DNA from: Dendrophyllia cribrosa
Lineage: Eukaryota; Cnidaria; Anthozoa; Scleractinia; Dendrophylliidae
NCBI GenBank assembly: GCA_024195265.1
Contig: JAJLRJ010000013.1
Span: 12,797,822-12,861,821 of the forward strand
Reading direction: 5' to 3'
Length of the DNA stretch: 64,000 bases
Shown: positions 10,101 to 20,382 of the stretch, one piece after another
Layout: each line of letters starts with the position of its first letter
Numbering within the stretch: the first letter of the stretch is position 1
Made by a program: the position numbers and the translations under genes
The notes under the pieces: generated by a model
Told to the model about the DNA's origin: nothing
The model's database searches: none
Seen by the model: the letters and a program-made list of their open reading frames with translations, nothing else

Positions 10101-13100
10101 TGTTTGTTTGTGTATGGAATGATAAGTGCATTACTGTCTCAGCCGACACCAGATAACAGACACCGCTGCTCACTAACACAACTTAAAATAATCAACTGTA
10201 AAAGTTGTATGAAAGATATATTAATAAACTGTTGCATAAAAAAAATGAAAGTAAAGTGAAAATGTTTTAGTGTGATGTGTGTACATTGATAGTCCTTGAG
10301 CATGTAAATGGCCCTGTTAGGGTAATTACAATGAGCAACATGGCGTCAAAACAGTGACATCAGCATGGTACGATTTGTTTTTCAATTTGTTTTTTTTTTA
10401 TTTTTGGCACTCTTGGGAGTAAAAGAGTTATTATATTGTTTTGTTTCCAGGGTTTCACCAATTGGTATTTGCAGTTTAATAGCAGCTAAGGTGGCAGCTA
10501 TGGATGACATTGTTAAATCGTTAGACATGGTTGGAAAGTACATGGCAACTGTGATTACGGGTTTGTTGATTCATGCATTCGTCGTCATCCCGGTGCTGTA
10601 TTTGATAACAGTTCGTAAGAATCCTTTCAGATACTTCATTGGTTTGAGGGATGCTGTTATCACAGCCTTCGGCACAGCATCAAGGTGTGTACCTAATTTG
10701 TTTTTGTAGGAAGGCAGCATGACCAAGTTGTTAGTTGGCATGAGTTGCTGACTTGTAATCCGAAGGCCCCATGGTTCAGAGCTGCTGTATTCAGGGTTTC
10801 AAACTTTATTTTTGTGATTTGCCTAACACCCTTACACAGATTAGTTTTCACTCACTCAAAAGAGTACTGTCCAGTATTAATAGCAATCATTTAACTTGAA
10901 AGTGAAAATCCAACTTCAAAGTGAATGATGTTAGACTGTATTCACCATAAGGGTTTACAGTCAACACTCTTAATGTGGACACCTCCATAAGGCAGATACA
11001 TGTACTTCCATAAGGCGAACAACTCCATAAGGTGGACACCTCCATAAGGCGGACACCTCTATAAGGTGGACTCCTCTATAAGGCGGACACCTCTATAAGG
11101 TGGACTCCTCCATAAGGCAGACACCTCCATAAGGTGGACATCTCCGTAAGGCAGACACCTCCATAAGGCGGACACCTCCATAAGGGGGACACCTCCATAA
11201 GGCGGACACCTCCATAAGGCGGACACCTCCATAAGGGGGACACCTCCATAAGGCGGACACCTCCATAAGGCGGACACCTCCATAAGGGGGACACCTCCAT
11301 AAGGTTGACAGCTCCCTAAGGTGGACAGCTCCATAAGGGGAACACCTCCATAAGGGGGACACCTCCATAAGGCAGATACATGTACTTCCATAAGGCGAAC
11401 AACTCCATAAGGTGGACACCTCCATAAGGCGGACACCTCTATAAGGTGGACTCCTCTAAAAGGCGGACACCTCTATAAGGTGGACTCCTCCATAAGGCAG
11501 ACACCTCCATAAGGTGGATATCTCCGTAAGGCAGACACCTCCATAAGGCAGACACCTCCATATGGGGGACACCTCCATAAGGCGGACACCTCCATAAGGG
11601 GGACACCTCCATAAGGTTGACAGCTCCCTAAGGTGGACAGCTCCATAAGGGGAACACCTCCACAAGGGGGACACCTCCATAAGGCGGACACCTCCATAAG
11701 GCGGACACCTCCATAAGGGGGACACCTCCATAAGGGGGACACCTCCATAAGGGGGACACCTCCATAAGGTGGACACCTCCATAAGGTGGACACCTCCATA
11801 AGAGGGACACCTCCATAAGGGGGACACCTCCATAAGGTGGACACCTCCATAAGGGGGACACCTCCATAAGGGGGACACCTCCATAAGGGGGACATCAGTG
11901 GTTGGCTGGCCCCTACCAAACTACCAGCTTCTATAGGCTTCCTTGTCAATACCACCTTAAACTTTTTGTAGTCTATGGTCTTTAAGTTCATAAATTTCTA
12001 GTGTATTGTATTATTATTAATGGCAAAAATAAATGAATGAATGAAACTTCACTTGTTTGTCTGTATCATTCTAAAGTCTTTAAAAAGCAGGCACCTCTCT
12101 AAGGTGGACAGTAACACTATTAACATGGCAGTCTCATGTTCACATTTTTTGCCCTGCTCTATAAAAAGCCAGTCAGCCTCCCACGAGTTAGAATTTTAAT
12201 GTGCTCTTCAGTCTGTGATATTCCGTTTATGGCTTTACAGTGTTCGCACTATAGTGGTGAATTATTTGAAACTTATAATACTAGTTGCTTAAATTTTTTT
12301 TAACCCTATCGTATATGGAAAAATTATCAAGAAATTTTCATGTGGTACATGTATAATTGCCTCAGTCAGTAAAACTTTGCTGTAATATAGAACTTCTGCT
12401 TGCCTGATCTGAGAAACTTAATATCCAGGAATTACTTTCTGAAAATGCTTTGTTCTTAACCCTGACTGCCTTTCAGCCATGAAATTTAGCAACCTAACTT
12501 TCTTTGTAAATAAACCATCATTTTTTCTATTTTAACATTCCTTAGTTCTGCGACTCTTCCTACGACCATGCGCTGTATTGAGGTGCATAACAAAGTTGAT
12601 GCTCGCATCAGCCGTTTTGTGTTGCCGCTTGGTGCCACGGTGAATATGGATGGAACAGCTTTGTATGAAGCTGTTGCTGCTGTGTTTATCGCCCAGGTCA
12701 ATGGCATATCCTTGAATGTTGGACAATTGATTACAACATGGTAAGATTAAGTCATAGCGTGGTTTTCAATTGAGTGTTGAGAGTAATTTGGTGATCGTTT
12801 TGGTTTTGCATTGCTCGCGCTTTGCAAATTTAGCCAAAAAAACCTCACCACTTTCTCAACCAATTAGGTAAAACCAAAACCAACTGACTTACTTGCATGC
12901 GTTTTATTGCACCTGGCACCAGTACTTGGTTCATTACATTGTCAGTGTCTGTTGCGATTGGTCAGAGTGATGTTTTGGTTTTGGTTTTCAACACTCGACT
13001 AAAAACCGTTCTAAACAAGAGTATTGCAAGTAATACTGTAAAACTCCAAATTCTGGTATAATCCTTCCTAAAATTAATTCCTCCACATTTCATACATGTC

Positions 13101-15792
13101 ATGCCTTCTGTTATCAGTTTCTCCTGAATTGACCTTCAATTAATACAGTTGGTATGATGGTATAATTATCATGGTATTATAATACAGATGGTATAATGGT
13201 ATAATTATCATGGTATTACGGTCATTCCTTAGTATTGCATTGCGCATCACGTACTGCGCATGATTTCTTGCGTCATTAGCGTGCGCACAGTCCGAACCAA
13301 GAAGGTTTCCTTTGAGGATAAGTTAGCCAAATGAATAAGACAATAGGCGACAAAAATAGTTGACACACTGTATAACAAAAACGGTTTTCGTGCCATATTT
13401 ATCACTGTATCTTTCCATTCACTAAACTAGGCCGCATTAACCCCCGTTCCCCCATCCAATGTTGTAGGATTGTAGCGACAGACCTGACTAAACGATACAC
13501 AACATTGTCTGGGGGGGTGGGGGTTGGGGATAAAGGGGTGGGGCTGAAATGCCTCTCGTCCCGAAGAAAATGGGGTTCAAAATGACAATGTGTCAACAAT
13601 ATTGTCGCCTATTGAGAGATTGTTTTCTCTTAAACGAGCACGGTGACCCCTATTTTTTATTAATGTAATTTACTCGTTATAGGACTATAAAAAACATATT
13701 TTAAGCAGAAAAAAAGTTTAGTCTGTGGTAGAACTTGTATTAATTCTGTGTTAATCGCGTGAAACTCTGTATTTGGAGCCAATGAGGAGTATGTGGTGAT
13801 GCCGAAGCGGTCCGATTTCCTTGCAAAATTTGTAAGACCAGACAATTTGAAATGACTTTCCTGAAAGAATATTGCATAATCAAATAAATTAATGTAGTTA
13901 AAATTTCAATAGTAATGATAGTTTCTGCAGGTAATAACAATCCCTTTCTCGACCTTTGAGTTCGAACATTCCTCGCGCAATTACAAAAAGTCGCTATAAA
14001 TAACGGGAGTACAGTGTAAAAACAAGCACGGTGACCCTATCTTTTTATTGCATTTTTTTGAATGTTCTAAGCATGGTTATCAATCGTACCAAGTTTGAAA
14101 AAAAGTTCAGTATAAGATCCTTTTCAAGGGAATTACCTTAATACAGTTGGTATGATGGTATAATTATTATGGTATAATATTTATTGCCATTCGATGCATT
14201 TTTTTCTTCATTTCATTGGCCGAGAGCCCACCAAATTGACATGCAAAAAACTCTGTTTTAGCAGTTATGAATTAAATATTAAATTGAAAAAAACAGACTC
14301 ACTGATCGAATGATAAAACAATTATGAACTCTGCTAATCACAAAATATTGTGATTTGTTAGTTCTCAAAGATCAGTTCGGCTTTGGTTACTCACCACTGA
14401 CAAATCACAATATTTTGCTCAACCTCGTGCATAATTGATAATAAAATTGTTCGCATCAGTATTCTATTTAATATTTTAATTATTCTTTTATATGGTTTTT
14501 TTATTTTATTTTATATGTTTTTTTTTATATTAGTCCACAGTTTCTACATGTATTTTCAAGTACATGTAAGAACTATAGCGGTGACATGTAAGACAACATA
14601 GTATATCCTGAGCCTAATAAAAGTCTCTTTCTATTGTTGTCTCTTGGGATGCAATAGTTTACATGTAACTTATTTGAACTGAATATCACTGTCAATTTGC
14701 GCCATGTGTAAACATTTAGGATATTGGAAACCATTAAATCATGTTCAACATTGATCGATGTGGTGATCAGTTGAGGCAGGTTTTTAAGCAGGCCGTCGCC
14801 ACATGGCAATTATAATGCCCTGTTTCATAAAATGCAAGTTTTTTTTCTTGGGTGACTCATCCCACATCCACTTTTCTGGTGGCTTAAAACTTCGAAAGTA
14901 GTGTCATTTTATAAAATATCGGTAAACAAAGTAATACATGGCTGGCTTTCTCTTGTCTTGTTCAACTTTATATCTCATGAGTGAGAGCATTAGCGAACAT
15001 AAGTAAAATATCAATCTTCAAATGTATTATCTTTTAGTCAATTTTATAAGTTCATCATTGACACTGTTATCATTACAGTGTAATTAATGGTAGTTATACT
15101 CTACATTATTTCATTATAGCTTCACTGCCACAGCAGCCTCAATTGGTGCTGCAGGAATTCCACAAGCAGGTCTGGTTACCATGATTCTTGTCCTTCAAGC
15201 TGTCAATCTGCCCACTGATGACATTGGACTCATCTTAGCTGTGGACTGGTTTTTGTAAGTAACTGCAAAAGATATTAGATTGTGGTCACCAGACTGCAAT
15301 ATTGCATATTTAATGTTTTTGAACAGTAAAAGTAAAAGGGGTGGGAGCTGCCAAGCAATGGGTTGGGAGGTTGAGACTTCCCAATCCCCTCCCCCCCCCC
15401 CCCCCCCCCCCCCCAACAACTCCCCCTATCCTCTGCCTCCCTCACAAATCCCCTACTTCCCGTCGTTGATTTTGTTTTAACTCTGGTTACAAGAATATTA
15501 TCCCTTTAGTAAGTCAAAAGATGCTGAACAAAGCAAAATAACCTGACTGTATTTATTATTTAAATAATTTCTCTTTTACAGAGACCGTATCCGTACAGCT
15601 GTAAATGTCGCTGGTGATGCTTTTGGAGCTGGTATAGTTGAGCACCTTTCCCGTAATGATCTGATGAGCATGGACTTCACAAAGCGTGAAGATAACATTC
15701 CTCTGGAACCGTTTGAGCGATACACACCCAAGACTGGAGAGGCCAATGAGGTGCGAGCCAGTGATGCTTCACTGGGGGCAACTAACTTCTAA
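6684..15792 (+). CDS. Excitatory amino acid transporter (SLC1 family), complete gene, 7 exons
   Basis: This gene encodes a sodium-coupled glutamate/aspartate transporter of the plasma membrane. Exons 6684-7156, 9057-9099, 9703-9992, 10451-10684, 12546-12740, 15120-15254 and 15582-15792 join in phase to 526 codons, a normal family length. Visible features are TM1 (about 27-46), the [18 protein letters not shown] segment (69-86), TM3 (107-130), sequons at N135, N188 and N197 in the TM3-TM4 loop, the HP1 serines (S346-S348), NMDGT (380-384), AAVFIAQ (391-397), HP2 (419-429) and DRIRT (458-462). R461 occupies the position that binds the side-chain carboxylate in acidic-substrate transporters and is replaced in neutral-substrate ASCTs, so glutamate/aspartate is inferred. 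The C-terminus TNF resembles a class I PDZ ligand. The N-terminus carries a C12-x2-CC cluster. The vertebrate subtype cannot be assigned. Confidence 0.95.
7157..9056 (+). other. Transporter intron 1
   Basis: The 1.9-kb intron ends in a T-rich tract and TTAG. It contains a patch of GCAATACTATTGCAATA-type repeats (about 8480-8565) and a fragment resembling the terminus of pogo/Tigger-like elements (about 8732-8765, CCTCCTTAATACGGACACC). The small open frame at 7864-8046 is AT-rich and lacks any domain. Confidence 0.7.
9057..9099 (+). CDS. Transporter exon 2 (43-bp microexon)
   Basis: The exon reads (R)[14 protein letters not shown] and matches the conserved 'R..FP.N.v.A.fQQ' segment of EAATs just after TM3. 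It begins after TTTCTTTGTTAG and ends at CAG|GTAAAA. Its 43 bases convert phase 2 to phase 0, which is required for exon 3 to be read correctly. Confidence 0.92.
9100..9702 (+). other. Transporter intron 2
   Basis: The 603-bp intron begins GTAAAATG and ends CTTTCAG. It contains a run of about 22 G residues near 9177-9198, a likely polymorphic or assembly-sensitive homopolymer. Confidence 0.8.
9703..9992 (+). CDS. Transporter exon 3
   Basis: Residues 173-268 cover the glycosylated TM3-TM4 loop (sequons NKT and NYS) and the TM4 region ([19 protein letters not shown]) into TM5. The donor TG|GTAAGT splits the W269 codon. Confidence 0.93.
9993..10450 (+). other. Transporter intron 3
   Basis: The 458-bp intron ends with a strong polypyrimidine tract and TTTCCAG. 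No element boundary is recognised in it. Confidence 0.8.
10451..10684 (+). CDS. Transporter exon 4
   Basis: Residues 269-347 carry the rest of TM5, TM6 and the start of the HP1 hairpin, ending TAFGTAS. The [12 protein letters not shown] motif matches the family SP.Gi..LIa.k. The donor is AG|GTGTGT, a weaker donor than those of its neighbours. Confidence 0.93.
10685..12545 (+). other. Transporter intron 4, with minisatellite
   Basis: Half of this 1.86-kb intron is a 17-bp minisatellite (10975-11896). The remainder is unremarkable AT-rich sequence. The acceptor is ACATTCCTTAG. Confidence 0.85.
10975..11896. repeat. 17-bp minisatellite (CACCTCCATAAGGNGGA)
   Basis: About 54 tandem copies of a 17-bp unit with variants at a few positions (GGG, GCG, GTG after AAG; CTCTATAAGG). 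A marker variant containing GATACATGTACTTCC occurs twice (10991 and 11371), so part of the array was block-duplicated. Because 17 is not a multiple of three, all three minus-strand frames stay open and give meaningless 17-residue repeats. The unit resembles the CCTCC-TTAATACGGACACC ends of pogo-like elements elsewhere in the window. Confidence 0.95.
12546..12740 (+). CDS. Transporter exon 5
   Basis: Residues 348-411 carry the end of HP1 (SATLP), TM7 and [18 protein letters not shown]. These are the most conserved substrate- and cation-site segments of the family and are fully intact. The donor is TG|GTAAGA. Confidence 0.95.
12741..15119 (+). other. Transporter intron 5, several MITE-like inserts
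   Basis: This 2.4-kb intron contains three inverted-repeat patches: about 12757-13015 (ends GTTTTCAATTGAGTGTTGA), about 13342-13613 (CAATAGGCGACAA...TTGTCGCCTATTG) and an AT-rich one at about 14220-14455. A GGTATGATGGTATAATTAT motif occurs near 13151, 13187 and 14150, flanking roughly a kilobase. None contains a recognisable gene. Confidence 0.65.
15120..15254 (+). CDS. Transporter exon 6
   Basis: Residues 412-456 carry HP2 ([15 protein letters not shown]) and the start of TM8 (LILAVDWF). The acceptor is TTATAG and the donor TT|GTAAGT splits the L457 codon. Confidence 0.95.
15255..15581 (+). other. Transporter intron 6
   Basis: The 327-bp intron holds a run of about 23 C residues near 15391-15413, another homopolymer. 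The acceptor is CTTTTACAG. Confidence 0.8.
15582..15792 (+). CDS. Transporter exon 7 (terminal)
   Basis: Residues 457-526 contain [20 protein letters not shown] and the cytoplasmic tail, ending ASLGATNF and TAA at 15790-15792. A truncated, frameshifted second copy of this exon lies at 28880-29081. Confidence 0.95.
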
Positions 15793-16938
15793 AATGATAA
15801 ACAAAAACAATTAACAACCTGAGAAGGGGGGTGGGGAGGCATATGTGTGGCATTTGACTTCTATTGTCATCCCCACAGAAACAGGGGATGGTAAGCCTGT
15901 ACTACCACTGTGGGGAAGTCAACTTGAAGCAGGCTATTAGCCACAAATTGAAAACTTGTCCTCTTGAAGGCATGTCTCTCATAAAAATTTTAGAAGCCTT
16001 AGTGAGCCTCAATGAACGTCCAAGCATCCCTTTGGCCAAAACCGTAACTTGGATTCAGGACCCAGGGTGTGGGTGTCTGAATTTTTTGGTGAAGATGAAA
16101 TTACTTAGACTTGGTTTCATTATTGTTTCATTAGTTAAAGAGCTGATTAGAAGTACTTCAAAGGAATTTAATAATATATCAAACACAAAGTCATCAGGAT
16201 TTCCAAACACCAAGAAGTGGGTTCTTAAAACTAGGTACAGCCAAGTTTTTTCAACTGACTTCAAGGTGTTAGGATACCTAATGAAACACCTTTGTGGGGG
16301 ATGGATATAGCTCCTCGAAATTATCATTAAATACAGAGAAAAGAAAGGAACAAAATCGCCAGAATCTGTCTAAAAAGGATCATTTTGTCCAAACCATCAT
16401 GCTTGTGATTTTCTTTTTTTAAACTTTATGAATTATTAAACAATGAGTTTGAGAAATAATTTGCTGAAATTGGGGGGATTTGACCCATATTTTTGGCCCA
16501 ATAGTGGCAGTTTTGAAGAGATATTGTTCAGAATTAATAAATGCTTCACAAATGCCCATCCTCTCCCATCTCAGCATGCTACTATAAGAGTGTAGTATTA
16601 CGGGGGATGATGTATGCTGGATTCAGCATTTTTGCTTGGTAACAAATTGTGTAAAAATAAACAATAAGTCAATAGCAATGAGTTTTTGGATGATAGTGAG
16701 AAGTATAAGGCTGAGTGCATGATTATATTATCACCGAAATCCAAAGGTCAACAAGGATAACACAAACCAAGGCCTCAATATTTCTCTGATATCATGCAAA
16801 AACCTAATTCATCATTTTAGACTATGGCAGATAGTGAAAACTTGTAAATAATTTGATTATTTCCTGTTGGTGCTAGTATGTAGAAAACATGTAGCACTTG
16901 TACATGTCATCACTTCAGCATACGTAATTATACACTTA

Positions 16939-17071
16939 CAGTCAAACCTTTCCGTATGGACACCTCCCTATTACGGATAGTTCCCTTGGCCCAAAGATAC
17001 CAAAATTCATACAATCTCTTGCGGACACTTTGCACTGGCCCTTTGGTGTACTCATTAACAAGGTTTGACTG
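16939..17071. mobile_element. pogo/Tigger-like MITE with TA duplication
   Basis: Ends CAGTCAAACCTT and AAGGTTTGACTG are inverted and flanked by TA (16937-16938, 17072-17073). The 133-bp element contains GGACACCTCCCTATTACGGA. TA targets and CAGT-initial ends fit the pogo branch of Tc1/mariner. Its duplicate at 29820-31363 is interrupted by a TTAA element. Confidence 0.75.
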
Positions 17072-17649
17072 TATTAAAGCCTGGAAGCAAGCTCCTGACC
17101 ATCTTTCCTTGCCCAAGAGAACTTGCTGGCAGGCTAGTCAATGTCAATGTCTGTAGATACGTGTATGGCATCATAATTGCATGCATTACTCTCAATGCCC
17201 CTTTATATTGCCATATACAATGTAATAACAGCCAATTAGAATAGAGATAGTGAGCAAACTTTATATGATAATTAACAATTCACCGAAGTGGAGGTAAGCA
17301 GTGGTTGATATTTGCCAAGCTGTGAAGCGGCAAGGGGAATGTAGACCACTCTTCACAGACACTGGTGAATAATAATTATTTTATTGGCTTCAGAGGAACA
17401 AAAATTTGATGATACCACAAATAAATAACATCAGTAGATAAATTGGCTGGGTGACCGCAACAGCGTGGAGCCAATTACCGCGGGCCCATTACATTAAAAA
17501 AAAATTGTTATAGTATATACCACACAATTGAATGGCAGTTATTTTATTTCTGACAAATTTTAACATGTAAATGGATCAGGCTATATACCCATTTTTAACT
17601 ATACCCACCCAAACTGGGCCAACATGTAATCATAGCGCGTAACGACCTT

Positions 17650-17765
17650 GTTCCCAGGGTCTCTCTTCTTTCTGCCCCCTGGAGCGAGAGAGGGAGACAC
17701 AAGACCAGACCAGATCAGGGTCTCTCTCTTGCTCGCTTCGGGGGGCGGAAAGAAGAGAAACCCAG
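17650..17765. repeat. Foldback 'CCCAGGGTCTCTCTTCTTTC'
   Basis: Inverted arms TTCCCAGGGTCTCTCTTCTTTC and its reverse complement near 17735-17762 enclose about 70 bp. The same family occurs at about 31890-32010, 39381-39452 and 42717-42872. Confidence 0.6.
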
Positions 17766-18014
17766 GGGATAAAGTTGAATTTGTAAATTAAGCGATAAGG
17801 ACCTCAATAAATGCTAGTTGTGTGTGCTGGGTCAATTGAAGCTACCATTAATCAAGATATACCAAGTAATGTAATTAATAATTGTAATGACTTTATTTTT
17901 TTAGTAGGAGATATTTGTAGGTCATCCATTAGGCAAGGCTGTTGCCTAACTGAAGCCCTGTAGCCTTGGGCACCAAAGGAACTGTATTAAACTTCCTATA
18001 ACCCTTAAATTAAT

Positions 18015-18210
18015 ATTTTCAGAATCAACTCTACGTACATTGAATAGTGAAATATTTTTTGTTTTGAATGTCGCATTTGTGAGTTATAGAGATTCAAATT
18101 TACCCATCTAATTAGCATTTTGTTAATTCAAATCTCTATAACGCACTAACGCAACATTCAAAACAAGAAAAATTTCACTATTCAATGTATGTAGAGTCGA
18201 TTCTGAAAAA
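18015..18210. repeat. Palindromic element, arms about 85 bp
   Basis: GAATCAACTCTACGTACATT, then GAATAGTGAAATATTTTTTG, is mirrored after a short AT-rich centre. In the duplicate copy (32997-33585) a second related palindrome sits inside it. Confidence 0.65.
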
Positions 18211-19141
18211 TAATATTATAGGCACTTTAAGCACCTACCGTATAGCCTTTGGTCTTGTGGGCTCCTGCAAACTTTACTTAGGCAATAGCCTTGTATTATG
18301 ATTTGTATATTAAACAAGTAGTTTAAACTGCAAGAAGTTCGATCTTTCCCTTTAAGAAAAGTTTTGCATTTTTTGTTGATTAAATGCAAGGCTAGAGGGC
18401 AATAGTACGGCAACTTGCAGTCTAAAAATATTAAATATTCACAAGTACAGTAGGTGTTAAAAATGTACAAAATTTAATAGGTTAATATTTTGCTTATTAA
18501 AATTATAAAGCTGGAAAAAGGTGCAAGCTGGTTATCAGGGTAATCCTTTCAGACCCAGCAACAGATAGTAGAGGCAATCTGAGCAAAGTCAAAAAAAGAT
18601 AAAAATCAGCAATAATAAGTCCGGGCAAGTAAAACTTAAGACCTGCTTGCCCAAACTTAAGTTTTATTTTTTTTATAGCCCTGTTTCTTTGCTAATTTTT
18701 TTTACTGTTTTGGACTTCATTTTGCCCTCATTATCTACCCCTGGGTCCTTTCTTTAGTAACCTTGGTAAAATAAACGTGTGGTGTCCTTGACATTAAGCT
18801 GATAATAACCGGCAGTTGTGTTTTTTGTTTTGTTTATCTAGACAATATGCAGTTCTAGGAAATATCCATAACCTGTTCCCATGCACCAGACTGGTGCCTG
18901 GCTATGAGGCAGATTCGTATCCATGCTGAGGAGGGAGGTGGTTCTCAAAAGCCAAACTTTGTAAAGAAAGGTGTGAAGCCATACTGGAATTTCCAGGGGG
19001 GTTGGGGTGTTAATACAAAAAAAACTTTCCCTCAGGGATAATGGATATCTTCTGATGTAAGAGTCCACAAAATACTTTTTCTGTATGTCACTGACTCAGC
19101 TTAGCAACCCCATCATAAAATAGTTCTACTATATAAATGAT

Positions 19142-19360
19142 GTGGAGGTGCGGTGGTGGTGTGGTTAGCACATTGGACTTAAGAATGTCTGTGTTTCAAG
19201 GCCTGGCCTTGGCAGTGGTGTTGTTTCCTTAAACAAGAAACTACACTTCACATTGTCTCTCTCCACCCAGGTGAATAAATGGGTACTGACAACAAAATGC
19301 TGGGGATAACCCTGCGATAGACTAGCGTCCCATCCAGGGGGGAGTAGCAATACCATGTCA
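19142..19360 (+). mobile_element. tRNA-derived SINE copy (family S1)
   Basis: The head has an A-box-like GTGTGGTTAGCACATTGG and B-box-like GTTTCAAGGCC. The body has AAGAAACTACACTTCAC, TGTCTCTCTCCACCCAGGTG, AATGGGTACTGAC and GTCCCATCCAGGGGGGAGTA. It is the most complete S1 copy in the window. Confidence 0.7.
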
Positions 19361-19479
19361 CTGACCAATGGCCAGATTGCCATAATATGCTCCGACATTC
19401 TTCCTTGCACATGCTTTGAATTTAACAAGTTCAGGGTTATAAAATACAGGAAAGTAAGAGTCTGAAATTCCCTTTACCC

Positions 19480-19927
19480 CCCCTGGGGGGGGGGGGGGGG
19501 GGTACTCCCTATAATGGGCTATACGGGGATGCTCCGCCCGAAAGGGGTACCCTTTTTAGGCTGGCGGTATATGAAAGGGTAGGGATTTCACGAGTTGAAG
19601 TATGTGAAAGGGTAGGGATTTCAGAAGAATAGGAAATGGTAGCAAAAACACGAGTTGAAGCATAAAAAAGGTAGGGAAAACTGCGATTTAAGTATTATAA
19701 AAACGGCCTTTCAAAATATATCAAACAGACGCACGTAAAGGCTATATGAAAAGGGTACCATTTTTAATAAAAGGTATATGAAAGGGGTACCATTTTCAAT
19801 GAAAGGTATATGAAAGGGGTACCTTTTCTGTCAAAAACGGTATATGAAAGGGTAAGGGTTTGGACCTCGGGGCGAAGCATCCCCGTACAAAACTTTGTTG
19901 AGTACCCCCCCCCCCTCCCCCCTCGGG
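19480..19927. mobile_element. hAT-like MITE with 8-bp target duplication
   Basis: The 448-bp element has G/C-homopolymer inverted ends followed by GGTACTC and, further in, ACGGGGATGCTCCGCCC. It is flanked by a perfect 8-bp repeat CTTTACCC (19472-19479 and 19928-19935). The interior is a decayed tandem of TATATGAAAGGGGTACC-type motifs. Eight-base duplications indicate hAT-type transposition. No coding capacity is present. Confidence 0.7.
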
Positions 19928-20072
19928 CTTTACCCTCTGCAAATTTCTCCAACCCTGGGTGTCGGGCTAGTTAGTGGATGATCTAGACACTGACTGTTAT
20001 GTTGCATTAAAGGAGAGACATTAGGGATAATAGGGAGAGGGCATGACCTCAGGCTACTGCTTCGCAGGCTAG

Positions 20073-20206
20073 TTTTCCATGGTGTGGACAGTCTTATTTA
20101 CCACGATTTTTGCATCACATAGTCAAAATGTTGTGGAGATGTTGACCATGTGTGACGTAAATCATGGTAAATAAGAGTCAACACCACGGAAAACCGGTGG
20201 AAATCT
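20073..20206. repeat. Foldback with ends TTTTCCATGGTGTGGACAG
   Basis: Arms of about 50 bp (TTTTCCRTGGTGT, TCTTATTTACCA, CATGGTCAA) are inverted around a short centre. The element is non-coding. Confidence 0.6.
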
Positions 20207-20382
20207 GTTTTTTACCACAATAATTATTTAGAAATTGTGTAATGTTAGCGTCAGCACCGTTGTCTGCACTCTCATTTACCACCCGCATCGACCAATCAGA
20301 TTGCAAGATTACCGGTAATTGTAGTAAAACTATTGGTCATCAGTAAAACTGCGGTGAAAATAATTCACGTGGTTTGAACTTA

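Larger units (their letters stand above)
15793..18760 (+). other. 3' flank of the transporter, source half of an intra-window duplication
   Basis: No gene is supported. A 148-codon frame at 15864-16310 has no recognisable domain and is only partly kept in the duplicate, so I treat it as 3' UTR or flank. Most of 15603-18700 recurs at 28803-34298 with rearrangement and later insertions. Embedded elements are listed separately. Confidence 0.7.

Noticed and set aside
11059..11991. Several long minus-strand frames with [13 protein letters not shown] repeats
   Set aside because: They are by-products of the 17-bp minisatellite: 17 is not a multiple of 3, so all three frames stay open and give the same 17-residue repeat. 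They lie in an intron on the opposite strand.
15280..15480. Proline-rich frame in intron 6
   Set aside because: Produced by a C homopolymer (15391-15413). Similar poly-Pro and poly-Gly frames at 37682-37991, 55856-56095 and 62609-62848 have the same cause.
15864..16310. 148-codon frame just after the transporter stop
   Set aside because: No known domain, no good start context, and its first half is missing in the otherwise conserved duplicate at 29.1 kb. Better explained as 3' UTR or flank.
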